Shown: positions 53,231 through 64,000 of the stretch, in pieces | Layout: every line of letters begins with the position of its first letter | How positions within the stretch are numbered: position 1 is the first letter of the stretch | NCBI GenBank assembly: GCA_038030265.1 | Contig: CM075941.1 | Coordinates: forward strand, 9,114,001-9,178,000 | Direction of reading: 5' to 3' | DNA length: 64,000 nt | From: Corythucha ciliata | Lineage: Eukaryota > Arthropoda > Insecta > Hemiptera > Tingidae | Made by a program: the position numbers and the translations under genes | The notes under the pieces: model-generated | Database searches by the model: none | Told to the model about the DNA's origin: nothing | Seen by the model: only the letters and a program-made list of their open reading frames with translations

Positions 53231-54649
53231 TCAAGCCTCTCCCTTGAGCAAATCCTAAATCCACGCCTGGTCAGTGGTGTAAATATCATTGATGCCGTGG
53301 ATAGTTAGTGGGGATCTGGCTGAATGGCCAAACAAATCCGGGTTTTCTCGTTTCTTTTGTGTGTTTGTTTTTGTTCTTTTACTTTTTTATAGTTACCTAT
53401 TTATTTTATTTATATTTTTCGTGTTTTTTTTTTATTCAAATTTTGATGAAAAAACAAAAGCACCCCCACAGACAAGGTAAAAGGTCACGGTATACGTCGC
53501 AGAACGAGTCAACCGCGTGTTTAGATAAAAATGTCTAACAGGCTTGAGTTATACCGGTTTGAACCCATGACATTCCGTCTCTAGAAAGTTTGTCACCGGT
53601 GTAATAAATTTAGTTTTTCCCGCTAATCTAATTGTCGGCTTTAAACGAGCGTAATGACGGAAGAGAGCTCGCCACCCCTCCCTCTTTTTATGCGCGCACA
53701 CCACGAACAGTTAGCATTGTTATTGCTTGTCTGCTGAGCGCCTTGTCTTCGGGTTATTACGCTGTCAACTATTGGAGAGGAGGACAATTACCTTAAATTG
53801 CAATTTATTACGTTTTAGGACGGTTGTATGAAACTGTGGGTGAGGGCACTTGTTGGTTTTAAAGGTCTGAAACGAGGGAAAATTGCTACAATTTCCTTTC
53901 TTTTTTTTCCCCCTCGGGGGGGCGTTTCGATCGTGGTTATAATGGAGCTCGAAAAACGGTTTCAAGGAATCGTTAATGCCTCGCACTCTTGTGCGACATC
54001 AGTTGACTTTCTGAAGGTCTGTTTAGAAAGCTTAAATAATGGTAAAATTAAAACAGGAGGGTGGCACTCGCGCAATGCATAGCGTTATGGGGAGCGATTA
54101 TAAATAATCGTTTCGGTTGATCCTGTGGAAAGAACAGGGTGAGTGGGTTATCGATAAATAAAAAATGAATAAATAGCGTTGGGGCGGGTCGTGAGGAGAG
54201 GGGTTGTAAAAAGACATGTGTGCGCTTCGGTTTTTAGAAGACACTAGAGATGTGCCTCCCTCAAAACAGACGAGTCTGAGCAAGGCTCACTGGGATTAGT
54301 GACGCAGGGGGCGGCTAGCACGCTATAAATTTCGAGTCAACAAAAGAACCGAGGGGCTAAAATATGAAAACAAAGTTGACAGTTAATTTTTTTTTTTTAC
54401 TGAAGAGAATCTTTTACCGCCCATTCCAAAGGACGAAGAGTAAAAAAAACGAAGTAGAATTCGTCACGGTCGCTTGAAAAATGCCGTCGTTCCCAGCAAA
54501 AATGTTTGAATTCCATCAGCCGTTGACCGAATATTACATAATACTTTCCGTTTTAACGTACTTGAAAGTATTTTCGGAAGTCAAAAATTATTTATTTCTA
54601 CTACGATCCTAAAGAAAACAAAGTAAAATACATTTCTTCTCGTACTTAC
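53231..54649. other. No gene recognised
   Basis: T-rich stretch near 53,350-53,450, unremarkable frames, no matched repeat. Confidence 0.45.
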
Positions 54650-55390
54650 TCGTACGTAAATTGACAGTTTCCAGGATGAAATTCAATGATTGAAGAACAA
54701 AATTGACAGTTTCCAGGACGAAATCGTTAGATTTGAACATTTACTTGACAGTTTATAGGGTGAAATCGAGAGTTTTGAACGATGAAATTGACAGTTTCTA
54801 GTACTCGACTGTTTCCGGTGAAGAGGCTTAAAAAACCGTCAGTTTCCGAAATCCCACGACACAGTTTCTAGGAAGAAATTGGCAGATTGACAGTTTGTGG
54901 GACGAAATTGGCAGTTTTAGAATGATATCGGCATAATTTATATAATAAATTAGGACATAGATAGGACATAGATCGATACTGATAGTTTCAACTAGAAATT
55001 TGCAGTCCCCAGGACGAAATTGACAGTTTTTGAGACAACATTGACAGTTATTTATGACAAAATAGACGATTTCTCGGGTGAAGTTGACAGTTCCCTGGCC
55101 GAAATTGACAGTTTACAGGACGGAATTGTTTTGAGAGGTTTTAAAAACTCGACTGTTTCAGGTGAAGGGGGCCAAAAACCTCATGTTGTGAGCCCGAATG
55201 GTCTGCTGCTGAATCTCGAAATCAAGTTTTGAGATCATCTCAAAGGAGGAAATTGTCAGATTCAAAGTCAAGACTGTCAGTTTCTGGGGCGAAATTGAGA
55301 GTTTTTTAAAGACAAAATTATCAGTTTTAAGGACGAAATTGACAGCTCGACCGAAACTGACAGTTGCCGAGGGAGGAATTAAGAAAATCC
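54650..55390 (+). repeat. ~30-bp tandem array, family C
   Basis: Units of GACAGTTTCCAGGACGAAAT type, 26-33 base spacing. It runs directly into family A at about 55,430. Confidence 0.75.
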
Positions 55391-55429
55391 ATGCGGTCTG
55401 AAACCCGAATTATCGTCAGTGACTGATTT

Positions 55430-57490
55430 TGCAATATGTAGTGCCTGACTAGTCGTTTTGGTGATAGTTAGGGTACCAATCGTCAGTTCAGGCATTTTTA
55501 AGGCACGAATGGTCAATTTGGCCATTATTGGAACGCGAGTGGTCGTTTTTAAGACGCAAATCTACCAGTATAGCCATTGTGGAGGAGGGGGGGAGGCATG
55601 AATTGTCAATACGACCAGTTTTAGGGTTTGTCCAGTCTGTTCTACCACTTTCAAGGGGTGAATTCTCGTTGTCCCTGACGCTTTCCAAAGAGCGCGAGTG
55701 ACCAGTTTGACCATTCTTAGAGCGAAACTTTGAAGATTGAAATTCTATAAGGCGTTTGGTTATTTCAGAGCACGAATCGTCAGTTCACCCATTTTCAATG
55801 GCCCGGAATGGCTTTTTTGGCCATTTTCAAAGTGCGAGTCGTCATTTTAGGCATTTCCAAGGCGCGGATCGTCATTTTAGCTATTTTTATGGCGTGAATA
55901 GTCCGTTTGACTATTTCCAGGGGACGAATCGTCCGGAAAGTCAGTTTTAAAGTGCGAACGGTTAGTTTAGTAATTTATAAGGCACGAATCACTAGATTCA
56001 CCATTTTTTCGAATGGTTTGAACGAACAAACATTTGTTTTTGGAGCAGTGAAATCCGTGAAATTGCTTTTTTTTTAGGTCCAACGAGCAGCAAGTCACAT
56101 TAGGCATTTTAGTGGCATGAATCATCAGTTAAGGCATTTCCAAGACGCAAACTATTACCGTGCTGCTATTTTTAGGGCACAAATCGTCTTCATTTTTAGC
56201 CATTTTGTAGGCGTGGTGGCTCAGTTTTCCCATTTTTACACTAAAAATGGTAAATTTCGCCGTTTCACTGGCACTGATTAGCACATTTAGCCATTTTTAG
56301 GGCGTGATTCGCCAGTCAAGCAATTTTATAGCAATTTATAGTTTCAAATCAAATTAAAAAGTTTATCCAGTCCATGTAGCTGACGCTGGTTGGTGGGGTG
56401 GGGGGGGGGAAGTTTGGTGAGGACGGCCCATGCTCGGTACGCAATCGCAAGTGGTCAGCTTATCGCTTGAAGGGTGCAAATAGCCCTGTTTGGCCATTTT
56501 TTGGGTACAGATAGCCTCTTTGAAAGGCGCGAATCGTCCGTTTAACCTCTGTAGAGCACATACGATCAGTTAGGCCATTTTTAGACCGTGAATTGCCGGT
56601 ACGAGTTGTGTATTTGCCATTTACAGGCCGTAAAAAGCCAGTTTCTAAGGCCAGGATCGTCAGTTTAGACATTTTCAAGGCGCGAAAGCTCAGTATGGCT
56701 ATTTCTGAGCGAGAATGGCCAACATTGCCATTTTCAAGACATGGATAATCTGCTTAAGGATTTTCAAAGTGCAAATTGTCAGTTTAACCATTCATCGTAG
56801 GCCGCATAGAGTCAGTTTTACCAATTTTCTAGGGCGTGAATAGCCAGTTTTGCAATTTTAACGCTTCCAGTATGGCCATTCCTAGGGCCTGAATCCGTCA
56901 TTTTAGTCAATAGAACGCAAGCAGTCAGTTCTTCCATTTTTTAAGGTGCGAATAGTCCGTCACGCCATTTATGGGGTGCGAATGGTCAGCTTGCCATTTC
57001 TAGGGCGCTAATTGTCAGCATAGTCATTTATTGAGAGTGGCCAGTATGATATTTTCAGAGCATGAAATCGTCAGTTTTTCCATTTTTAGGGTTTATAAAG
57101 TCTGTTGGGCCATTTATAATAAGCGCGAATCGTCAGTTTGGCTTTTTTAAGGACGCAATTAGTCTCGTCAAGCCAACGCCTGAATGGTCAGTTTTTGGCA
57201 TCCTTGGCGTGCAAATGGTTGATTTTGGAATATTTAGGGCAGGAATTGTCTGTTTAGGGATTTGCGGAGCGTGAATTGCTAGTTTGCCCATTTTTAGAGC
57301 ACAATACGTCAGCTTGGCTACTTTTAGAGCGGGAATCGCTAGTTTTAGCCAGTTTTATAGCTCGTGAATGGAAGACTTAGTCAGTTTCATATTGGGATTC
57401 AGCATGATCTTTTCATGCATTTTCAGAGCTGCACGAATCGTCAATCGTCAGTCTAGCCACTTTTAGACCGTTTGAAGTTCGTTAGGCTTT
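55430..57490 (+). repeat. ~30-bp tandem array, family A, longest copy
   Basis: About 60 degenerate units. It includes a G10 run at 56,400-56,409 and ends in a T run of about 22. Confidence 0.8.
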
Positions 57491-57672
57491 TTTTTTTTTT
57501 TTTTTTTTTTAACTCACCAACATAATCAACTGACTTTGACCTTTTTGAGATATAATTTTTACGGTTCCACTCACCAGTCACCCTTCACCCATCATTCAAC
57601 GTGCTTAAAGTCCTACTTTACAAGCACGATGAACATCTATTCAAACACTTCTTTAAGCTGATGTTATCCGGA

Positions 57673-57895
57673 CGACGATGGAAGGGCATAGCCCAACATG
57701 ATTCGAGTTTTCGAGAAAAAATTGCCTGTGGGTTCGGCTTAGCTTATCCCTCGGAGTACGACTCCCAAAGGCGTCTCCGTGGCGCAATTGGCAGCGTGAT
57801 GTACTGGTAATCCAGAGGTTGCGGGTTCAAATCCCGCCGGGGAGCCATTTTTTCTCGAAACTCAAATCGTGTTGGGCTATGCCCTTCCATCGTCG
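57673..57895. repeat. Palindrome around the tRNA-like sequence, arms ~52 bp
   Basis: 57673-57725 and 57844-57895 are complementary with about four differences (CGACGATGGAAGGGCATAGC and onward). The loop holds the tRNA-like sequence. Confidence 0.85.
57773..57847 (+). tRNA. tRNA-like sequence, GGT in anticodon position, probably not functional
   Basis: 75 bases fold like a tRNA. The D stem GCGC/GCGT and T arm GCGGGTTCAAATCCCGC are good; the A box TGGCGCAATTG and B box GGTTCAAATCC are intact; it ends CCA. The acceptor stem has one mismatch, and only three of five anticodon-stem pairs form. The position-34 triplet would be GGT (Thr), which eukaryotic nuclear genes rarely use. It is more likely a tRNA-derived repeat or pseudo-tRNA than a working gene, though its Pol III boxes could still be active. 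Confidence 0.45.
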
Positions 57896-58069
57896 GATTT
57901 GCGGCAAATCCCCCGCAAATCCCCAAAATCACTTTTTTGACGCGGTGTGTACAGAATTTTTTTTTATTAAAACATTGGCTGATTTCTTGGGCCACGGCGA
58001 TAAAGTGAGTGTTTTATCCCCTAGGCTCTAAAATAATCAGTTGTTTTAGAAAAAATAGTATCTTACATA

Positions 58070-58560
58070 TAACGAGACACGTACGTGTCATTTTACTTGC
58101 AAGTACGTTGTTTGGCTGGCGAGGCAAAGCCGAGTCGGCTAAATGAATACGAGCAAGTGAATTGAGTTATGCACGATATTTTTCGCGAGACAAGTGAAAT
58201 AATAGTATATTTCACTACATGTGAGGGAAGTGGAGTTTTACCTGCGAGTTGTGTTTGGCTCACGAGGCGGGGCCGAGTGAGCTAAAAACAACGAGCAGAG
58301 TGAAAGCTTTTTCCTCACTAGTTGTGGATATTATTTTTCGCACGACCAACAGGTTTAATTGTCTTTCCTGCCAGTGTTCGGAGGCAAGAGTACGCTAATT
58401 GAATACAGAAGTTTTTTCACTTACCTTCACTAGTGAGGGAAAGCCATCCTGTTTCCTTCGCTTGCGAGGGAAAATGTGAAATTATTGGCATTCTGCCTTA
58501 CTTTGCTTCACTAGTGAGTGAAAAAAAAATACTTTTTTCACCTAGCTCATCGTTTCAAGT
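58070..58560. repeat. Imperfect ~140-bp tandem repeat with TCACTAGTGA palindromes
   Basis: GTTTGGCT...GAGGC...GCCGAGT...GGCTAAA occurs at about 58,110 and 58,249. CACTAGTGAG words recur to 58,520. The open frame at 58,433-58,792 crosses this and a G11 run and is not convincing. Confidence 0.5.
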
Positions 58561-58884
58561 AAAAATCAATTTCCCTGTTGAGGTACCTGGCGAAGGGGAA
58601 GTATCACTTCCCTCCCTGTTCGTGCGAAAACCATCATGTATAATTCTTCTAAGGAAAGAAGAAGAAATATGCGTGTTTCCAACGATAATGTTACAAAGAG
58701 TAAATTTTTCACTATTGTTTTATGTCATTTTGTGCGATGGGGGGGGGGGATATGTCCACCCCTTGGATCCACCACATCCCGGAGGCCCATAACGGAATAG
58801 CCGTCTCGGCATGAAACAAGGTCATTTCGTTGTTAAAATGTTCGGTATTCATAAATGAGTCATCATTTTTTTTTTCATTCTTTT

Positions 58885-58985
58885 AATTCCGAGACCGAGA
58901 CCAGTATCGGTCTCGTCTCGAAAATAGCGGTCTCGTCTCGGTCTCGGCTCGAGACCAGATAACTTGTCTCGGTCTGTGAACTGTC
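58885..58985. repeat. GTCTCG/CGAGAC simple repeat
   Basis: Dense GTCTCG and GAGACC words on both strands. Confidence 0.65.
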
Positions 58986-59249
58986 GCTGTGGCCTTTCAA
59001 CGTGTAAAACCTGTCAATTATGCTTCAGAGGATGAGAGTTTGGGCAATAAACGTGACATTTTGTTCGTACAGTCTACAAAATTGAGCAAATTGGGCCTAA
59101 TCCCACAGTCTGTCAGTGGGTTGTACATTGAGTTTGTTGATAGATTTATCAATGAAACATTACACGTTTTGGTAGTTAATTCCCAGTTTCGTACCTTTTT
59201 CAGGCTGTACAATCCATTTCTGAGTTGGGAGGGGGTAAATTTTGCATAG

Positions 59250-59840
59250 TTATTTTAAATTTTATGGAATGAAATTGGCAGTTTAGTGGTGAAATCTTTA
59301 GTTTTAAGGATGAAAGCCTAAAATCAGTCAAATTAGGAGTAAAATCTTCCTTTTTTGGGATAGAATAGCCAGGTTATGTTATAAAATTATCAATTCTCGA
59401 AGAAACGGTCAGTTGCTGTGTAAAATCGACATCTTTTAGGTTAAGTTTTAGGGTAGAATGCCAGGTTTTCGGGTAAAAACGCAAGCTTTGGGGTAACACT
59501 TCAACTTTGGCGTAAAATAGTTAGTTTTAGGGAGAAATATTGAGTCATCTGGTAAAACCACTAGTTTTGTAGTCAAATCTTCGATTTTGGTGCAACACAT
59601 CTCCATGGGCGTGAAATCGACGGTTTTGGAGTGAAATCGTCACTGTTGGGATAAAATCGTGAGTTTCAAGTCAGAGTCGTCGCAGTTCCGGCGTGAAATC
59701 GTCCGTTTTGGGAAAAACGTAAGACTTAGTGGAAAACGCAAGTTTTGCTCCGTAATTGTCTGTTTTTGAGTAAAATATCCGGTTTTGGGGTGAGGTGATC
59801 AGTCTTGGGGTAAAATCTCTTCAGTTTTTGTGTAAAACCA
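59250..59840 (-). repeat. ~30-bp tandem array, family D, opposite orientation
   Basis: TTTTGGGGTGAAATCGTCAG-type units, the complement of 28,480-29,230. Confidence 0.65.
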
Positions 59841-60500
59841 AATGTTGTCAGTTTGGCTTTGTCAAAAAGGTTATTTCACGGGCTATTGCTGGATAGAAGC
59901 AAAGCCAGCAATAGGACGTAATGCACTTGACATCTTATTTGACCACCCCCAGAACAAGGGCGGGCTACGCGGCAGACGCGGGCTCAAAATAAAAAAAATA
60001 CTTGAACCGATCGAGACGAAACCCGAGACCGTGGTGGAACTCAGCGTTAGTGTGATCTCCCTGAGCTTTGGGGCTCAGGAAGGCGAAGATGTCGCCGTTA
60101 CAGGCCATTTTCGTCCGCTCACCGCTTACAGGAGCTGAACGAATTTTCCCACACACGATGACCACGCAATCCATAGGCCTGAAGCTCTCTTTTGAAACAC
60201 TTAACAAATAAACGCATCCGCACTTCCGCAGGGGTGTTTGGCCTTGAAGGTGAAGCGATAATGCCGATGAGGGGCACCGGGCAGGGAATGAATGGGCATG
60301 GGAAAATGAAGAAAATTAAAACATGTAGTTCTGTGGGTGGGGGATATATCCCCCCGTACCTACGCCCTTGTCCACCGATTGATTGAAGAGGAGAGGATAG
60401 GACCAAACTCCAAAAACACGATTTCTTTTCCGGGGATAACTATATTGTCCCCCGGTGATCGCCTATTAATAGCAATTGCCAAATCGTCGGGATTCACGAG
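59841..60500. other. No gene recognised
   Basis: Short frames on both strands without motifs. Confidence 0.4.
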
Positions 60501-60660
60501 GATGAAATCGGGCTGTTCCTTATTCGGGATAAGCTTATTTTGGTTATCTGAGCTAGACCCAGGCAACGGCGATTTTTCACTAATTATTCACATCATCACA
60601 TGATAGTAATAGGTAACTATGATCTATGCCAGTGCAAAACACCAATAAACTTCAGCTTAC
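60501..60660 (+). repeat. Direct repeat, copy 1 (~160 bp)
   Basis: AAATCGGGCTGTTCC ... TTATTCACATCATC ... GATCTATGCCA. Second copy at 60,815-60,982. Confidence 0.75.
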
Positions 60661-60814
60661 CGTGGCCTAATTAATGTTAGTGCCCCTAGTGATGCTTTGT
60701 CGGGATTCCTCGGATGACAGCTTCTCAGTAAGTATTTGCTAGGTAATGAGTATTAGAGGGTTGACCCACGTTCAATTGCTGATTTCCACGAGGCATTCGA
60801 GGTGCATCCACGTG

Positions 60815-60982
60815 CATTAAATCGGGCTGTTCCCTCACGATTAGCACATTTTGGTCATCTGAGCTACTCAGCTAGGCCCAGGCAATAGCCAGGTGCCACT
60901 GATTCGAAATTATTCACATCATCGCATGATAGTAGTAAGTAATAATGATCTATGCCAACAAAAAACACCGATTCCGCTTACT
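60815..60982 (+). repeat. Direct repeat, copy 2
   Basis: Same order of words as copy 1, about 314 bases further on, with small indels. Confidence 0.75.
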
Positions 60983-61370
60983 AGTCCAGCAGTCGATTAA
61001 GTTTGGGGTTTCATTCGGGCATGTAAGAGGATGCATAATACGAGTTTCATACGAAAACTTCCTTGTGGAAACTTCAGGAGGGCCAAAAAACCAATATATT
61101 TTCTTTCCAGAAGGTGAGAAAAACGAATATTTTGGCGGGGGTTGGTCTTTTGTGATGGGGTAGCCGCTGTCACAAAACAGCACGGCATGAATCTTTATAA
61201 AAATAAAAAACAACGCGAGAAATCGCCAAAAACGAACAGACGAACGGTACAAAAATTACGATAATTAGTTAAAAAACAGTATTTATACAATTCCTGTGAG
61301 TTCTGCACTGAACCGGAACGTTTTTTTTTTTTTTTTTTTCCTTTCAAGAGCAAACAAAGAGCGAAATCAG

Positions 61371-61506
61371 GGGGCCTATTCTCTAACTCCGAAGCAATAG
61401 CTTTTTCGCAGTCATATGTTTATTTCATTAATATTCTTCAAACAAATGAATGAAATAGACACATGGCTGGCGAAAAAATATTGCTTATTGTTAGAGAACA
61501 GGCCCC
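61371..61506 (+). repeat. MITE (136 bp) with CAG target duplications, copy 2
   Basis: Ends as copy 1 at 40,436. CAG on both sides (61368-61370, 61507-61509). Confidence 0.9.
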
Positions 61507-61838
61507 CAGAATAACACTACTTCAAAAGTAAACAACAGCTTCATTTTTTGCCCATTTTTTGATTAAAGGAGGCAAAGTTGTATAGAACCCAAGTTCTTCC
61601 ACTCATCATTATCGCTATGGCAACGGTGGTCATTTATGAAATTGGAAATTTTGATCCCGCCAGAGCGCTCTGAAAACACTTGGTCTCATTTGGGGGGGGG
61701 GGGGGGGCTTCACAGACTGGCTTGTGAAGCAAATGAAATTTCAGCTTGACTTTGTTTTTACTAATAAAATATTTTCATTTAATTATTCTCTCTCCATTTT
61801 ATTTTTCTTAACAATTAATTTCAAAATTCTTACTGAAA

Positions 61839-63090
61839 ATGCCGTCGTGTTTCTTGCCCCGGTGTAAAACCCGGCCTCCCACGAGAAAATCAGAAGAAAC
61901 CGAAAATAGATGTCCACCGTTATTCCGCGTACCGCCGGTAAGTTTTATAGCTTCATTAAAAACGAAAATCTCATACCAAATCACTGACCTAAGCTTATAA
62001 AAAAAGCTGTGTATCCAAAAATCAGGGAGTTGGTGTAGCGTATGCAAATGGGGGGGTGGAGAACAGATTGCTAACATTACGCACGTTTTTTGAATTATTT
62101 AAATTTTTGATCATTTTCAATTTAGCACAATAATCAATTAAACTTTTTACAGTGCTATCCATTTTGATGTTATTATGTGCAGAGAGAACTGGAAATATGG
62201 GACAGCCATATACCAGTGGCCACCCGAAAACTGAGTGTCGGAGACAGAGTTTGCTCCCTCCATTTCGACGAAAGTGACATCGAAAAGTTTTTCGAAATAA
62301 AACTGTCCGACGGAATAGTTGAGAAAGTGCCCCGAGAACGATGGAAACTTCGCCCTGGAGCCATTCCAAAAAGTTTCCCAAATTACCCCAAAATTTCACA
62401 GGAAGTGGTTGAAGAAAGAAATCCTCCGAACCACCGTGAAAACTCGTCAATATTACTCTCTAGGGCTGGAAGCCATCACGATATACCGCCTCTGGATGTC
62501 AATCCTCAAAATGTTGTAGACTTCTGCGCCGAAGATGCTGTTGACTTAGGCGTTTTTTCCTTCCAAAAAATCAGAAAAGAGTTTTGAAAGGTCATATTAC
62601 CCTCAGGACAATGGTCGACATTCATTTCCCCCCATGGAGCTGCTTTCATGGAGTGGACCATAGGAATGAAGAATAATAAGAAAGTTGTTATCCGTGATAA
62701 CTTGGATGTTCAAGTAAGCTGAATGTACGTATGAAATCTTCATATATATCAGCATACCTTTTTCATTTTCAGGTCAGTATCGAAGAGACAGTCGTCACTG
62801 TCAGTGGTTACGAGACTGTAAAGAGTGTAGCGCACCTATCAAAATTGCTGGAAATCGTTAATGGCATGATCATTTGTTCAAATGATATTGAAAACAGGTA
62901 AGCTAATCCTTGATGCCGATAAATATGGACAGGGAAGTGCGAACTAACTGAAACGTATGATATGATTATAATTTAATTTTCATGTCAAGGACCTATCGGC
63001 TCTTAGGCAGCTCACATTATAGTTGCACAGATAGATTTCTCGGCCTCGCTCCAATCCTCTTCGAGTACGCGCCGTGTGGCGCCGATTTCT
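61839..63090 (+). pseudogene. Spliced THAP-domain gene, probably transposon-derived, with one stop
   Basis: Exon 1 (61839-61937) starts MPSCFLPRCKT and ends at GTAAGT. Exon 2 starts at 62183 after GTGCAG and reads RELEIWDSHIP, LSVGDRVCSLHFDESDIEKFF, LRPGAIPKSFPN. Together these form a THAP finger (CxxxxC ... CxxH, Trp, F, and a xxPxxF-like end). A TGA at 62585-62587 interrupts exon 2, but coding-like sequence (PSGQWSTFISPHGAAF) continues in the same frame to a donor at 62714. Exon 3 is 62773-62897 and exon 4 begins at 62990. The coding signal ends near 63,090 at another repeat. The later exons have no family that I recognise. Confidence 0.65.
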
Positions 63091-63558
63091 TATACAGGGT
63101 GGATGCGTATAAGTGTGACAAAAAAAAATTGGGTAAAAGTAGACCTCATTTGCGATCGAAAACACCCCATAAGCCATGGTCCGGAAATCAAAACCCTTCG
63201 AGATATGATTTTTCTAGCATCTTTTTAGGATAACATCATTTTCCTTGACTAAATGCGAATCACTCGCTTCCCACCTGTGCTCTTCCTGTGCAGTGTGCTC
63301 ATCCCTAATCCAGCGTCAAAAGTTGCAGAATGTCAGCAACGGGCGACAACGTCCATACATCCCAAAGCCTCAAACTGAATGTGACATCGTCCGCTGCAGG
63401 CTCATATTAGCAGCAGTGAATTCAATTCATGTCTTTTTGTACGTACGCTCGGTGTAGCTCGTTGTGTTGCGCCGCTCGAAAACGCTTCAAGTGGACGACC
63501 GGCCTAAGGCATTCTTGCTAAATTCCTTATGTTTCACTGGCTCCATGTTGCATATCAA

Positions 63559-63921
63559 TGTGTTTCCTCGACCCCCTCTACGATCGTGCCTCTCCTACTC
63601 GGCGTCATGTAAATTATCACCATATTTCTGCATCAATCCTGGATTTCATGGTCTCTCTTAAATCTCCAGGAAATTCTGCACGCGCGTGTGATCTTATTTT
63701 TTCATATTTCATCCCTGAAATAACTGTAAAACCAACATAAACTTTTACCTGGAAAGTTCACGCTCCTTCGACGACTTATTTAGAAAGAGAGATCGTACGC
63801 GCGTGCAGAATTTCATGGAGATTTAAATGAGACCTTGAAATCCAGGATTCGTGCAGAAATACGGCGATAATTTACGTAGTGCCGAGTAGGTGATTGGAGG
63901 GGGGGGGGTCGAGGAAACACA
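63559..63921. repeat. Fold-back repeat, arms ~133 bp
   Basis: 63559-63692 and 63790-63921 are complementary with about 15% differences, including a G10 run facing a shorter C run. Loop about 97 bp. Confidence 0.8.
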
Positions 63922-64000
63922 AGTATACAACTACACCTATAGCCCCGATCAAAAACCATAATGTAATGTTATGTAATGTTATGCGTCTATGGAGGCTACG

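Noticed and set aside
57773..57847. A working tRNA-Thr gene
   Set aside because: The anticodon stem is poorly paired, GGT is rarely used at that position in nuclear genes, and it lies within a repeat palindrome. Kept only as tRNA-like.
58433..58792. A 119-codon open frame
   Set aside because: It crosses an imperfect tandem repeat and a G11 run and has no recognisable domain.

Overview
The window is eukaryotic and almost certainly from an arthropod. I recognise no single-copy host gene and no rRNA. Every coding stretch I can support belongs to a transposable element, and many carry GT-AG introns, frameshifts or stops. The rest is mainly tandem-repeat arrays, fold-back repeats and A/T-rich sequence. 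Repeated poly-G runs, short-LTR Gypsy elements, BEL/Pao, several PIF/Harbinger-type elements and THAP-domain genes fit an insect or other arthropod genome. I cannot name the species.

Layout, left to right. (1) Positions 1-2.8 kb: an ISL2EU-type DNA transposon cut by the window edge, with a DDE transposase (+) facing a spliced SWIM/YqaJ exonuclease gene (-). (2) 7,307-11,087: a complete PIF/Harbinger element with TTA target duplications, 24-bp terminal inverted repeats, a four-exon Myb/SANT-like gene (+) and a three-exon HARBI1 transposase (-). (3) 11,100-17,939: a Gypsy element on the minus strand with 108/109-bp LTRs and CTATA duplications. Its protease is split by a second ISL2EU-like element (13,945-16,861) that has kept only the THAP and SWIM parts. 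(4) 21-28 kb: a BEL/Pao relic, hAT-like ends, a large fold-back, and a TTA-flanked element lying inside a 30-bp repeat array. (5) 28.4-32.4 kb: arrays of about 30-bp units. (6) 35,290-43,394: a HARBI1 element with CAG duplications, split inside its left terminal repeat by a 5.3-kb TAA-flanked element that carries satellites and a MADF relic. (7) 43.4-45.4 kb and 52-57.5 kb: more 30-bp arrays. Between them lies a LINE that lacks its reverse transcriptase and is itself interrupted by a Gypsy element with identical LTRs (47,341-51,502). (8) 57.6-64 kb: a tRNA-like sequence inside a palindrome, more repeats, and a spliced THAP-domain gene with one stop.

The genes work as transposon modules: transposase plus Myb/SANT or MADF partner in the PIF elements, transposase plus exonuclease in ISL2EU, and gag-pol in the Gypsy elements. 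Nested insertions give a relative order of events. Two points seem freshest. First, a 136/137-bp MITE and a HARBI1 element share CWG target duplications and an identically placed terminal motif. Second, four apparently different minisatellite families can all be laid on one 30-bp monomer. All boundaries and alignments were read by eye; no similarity search was run.
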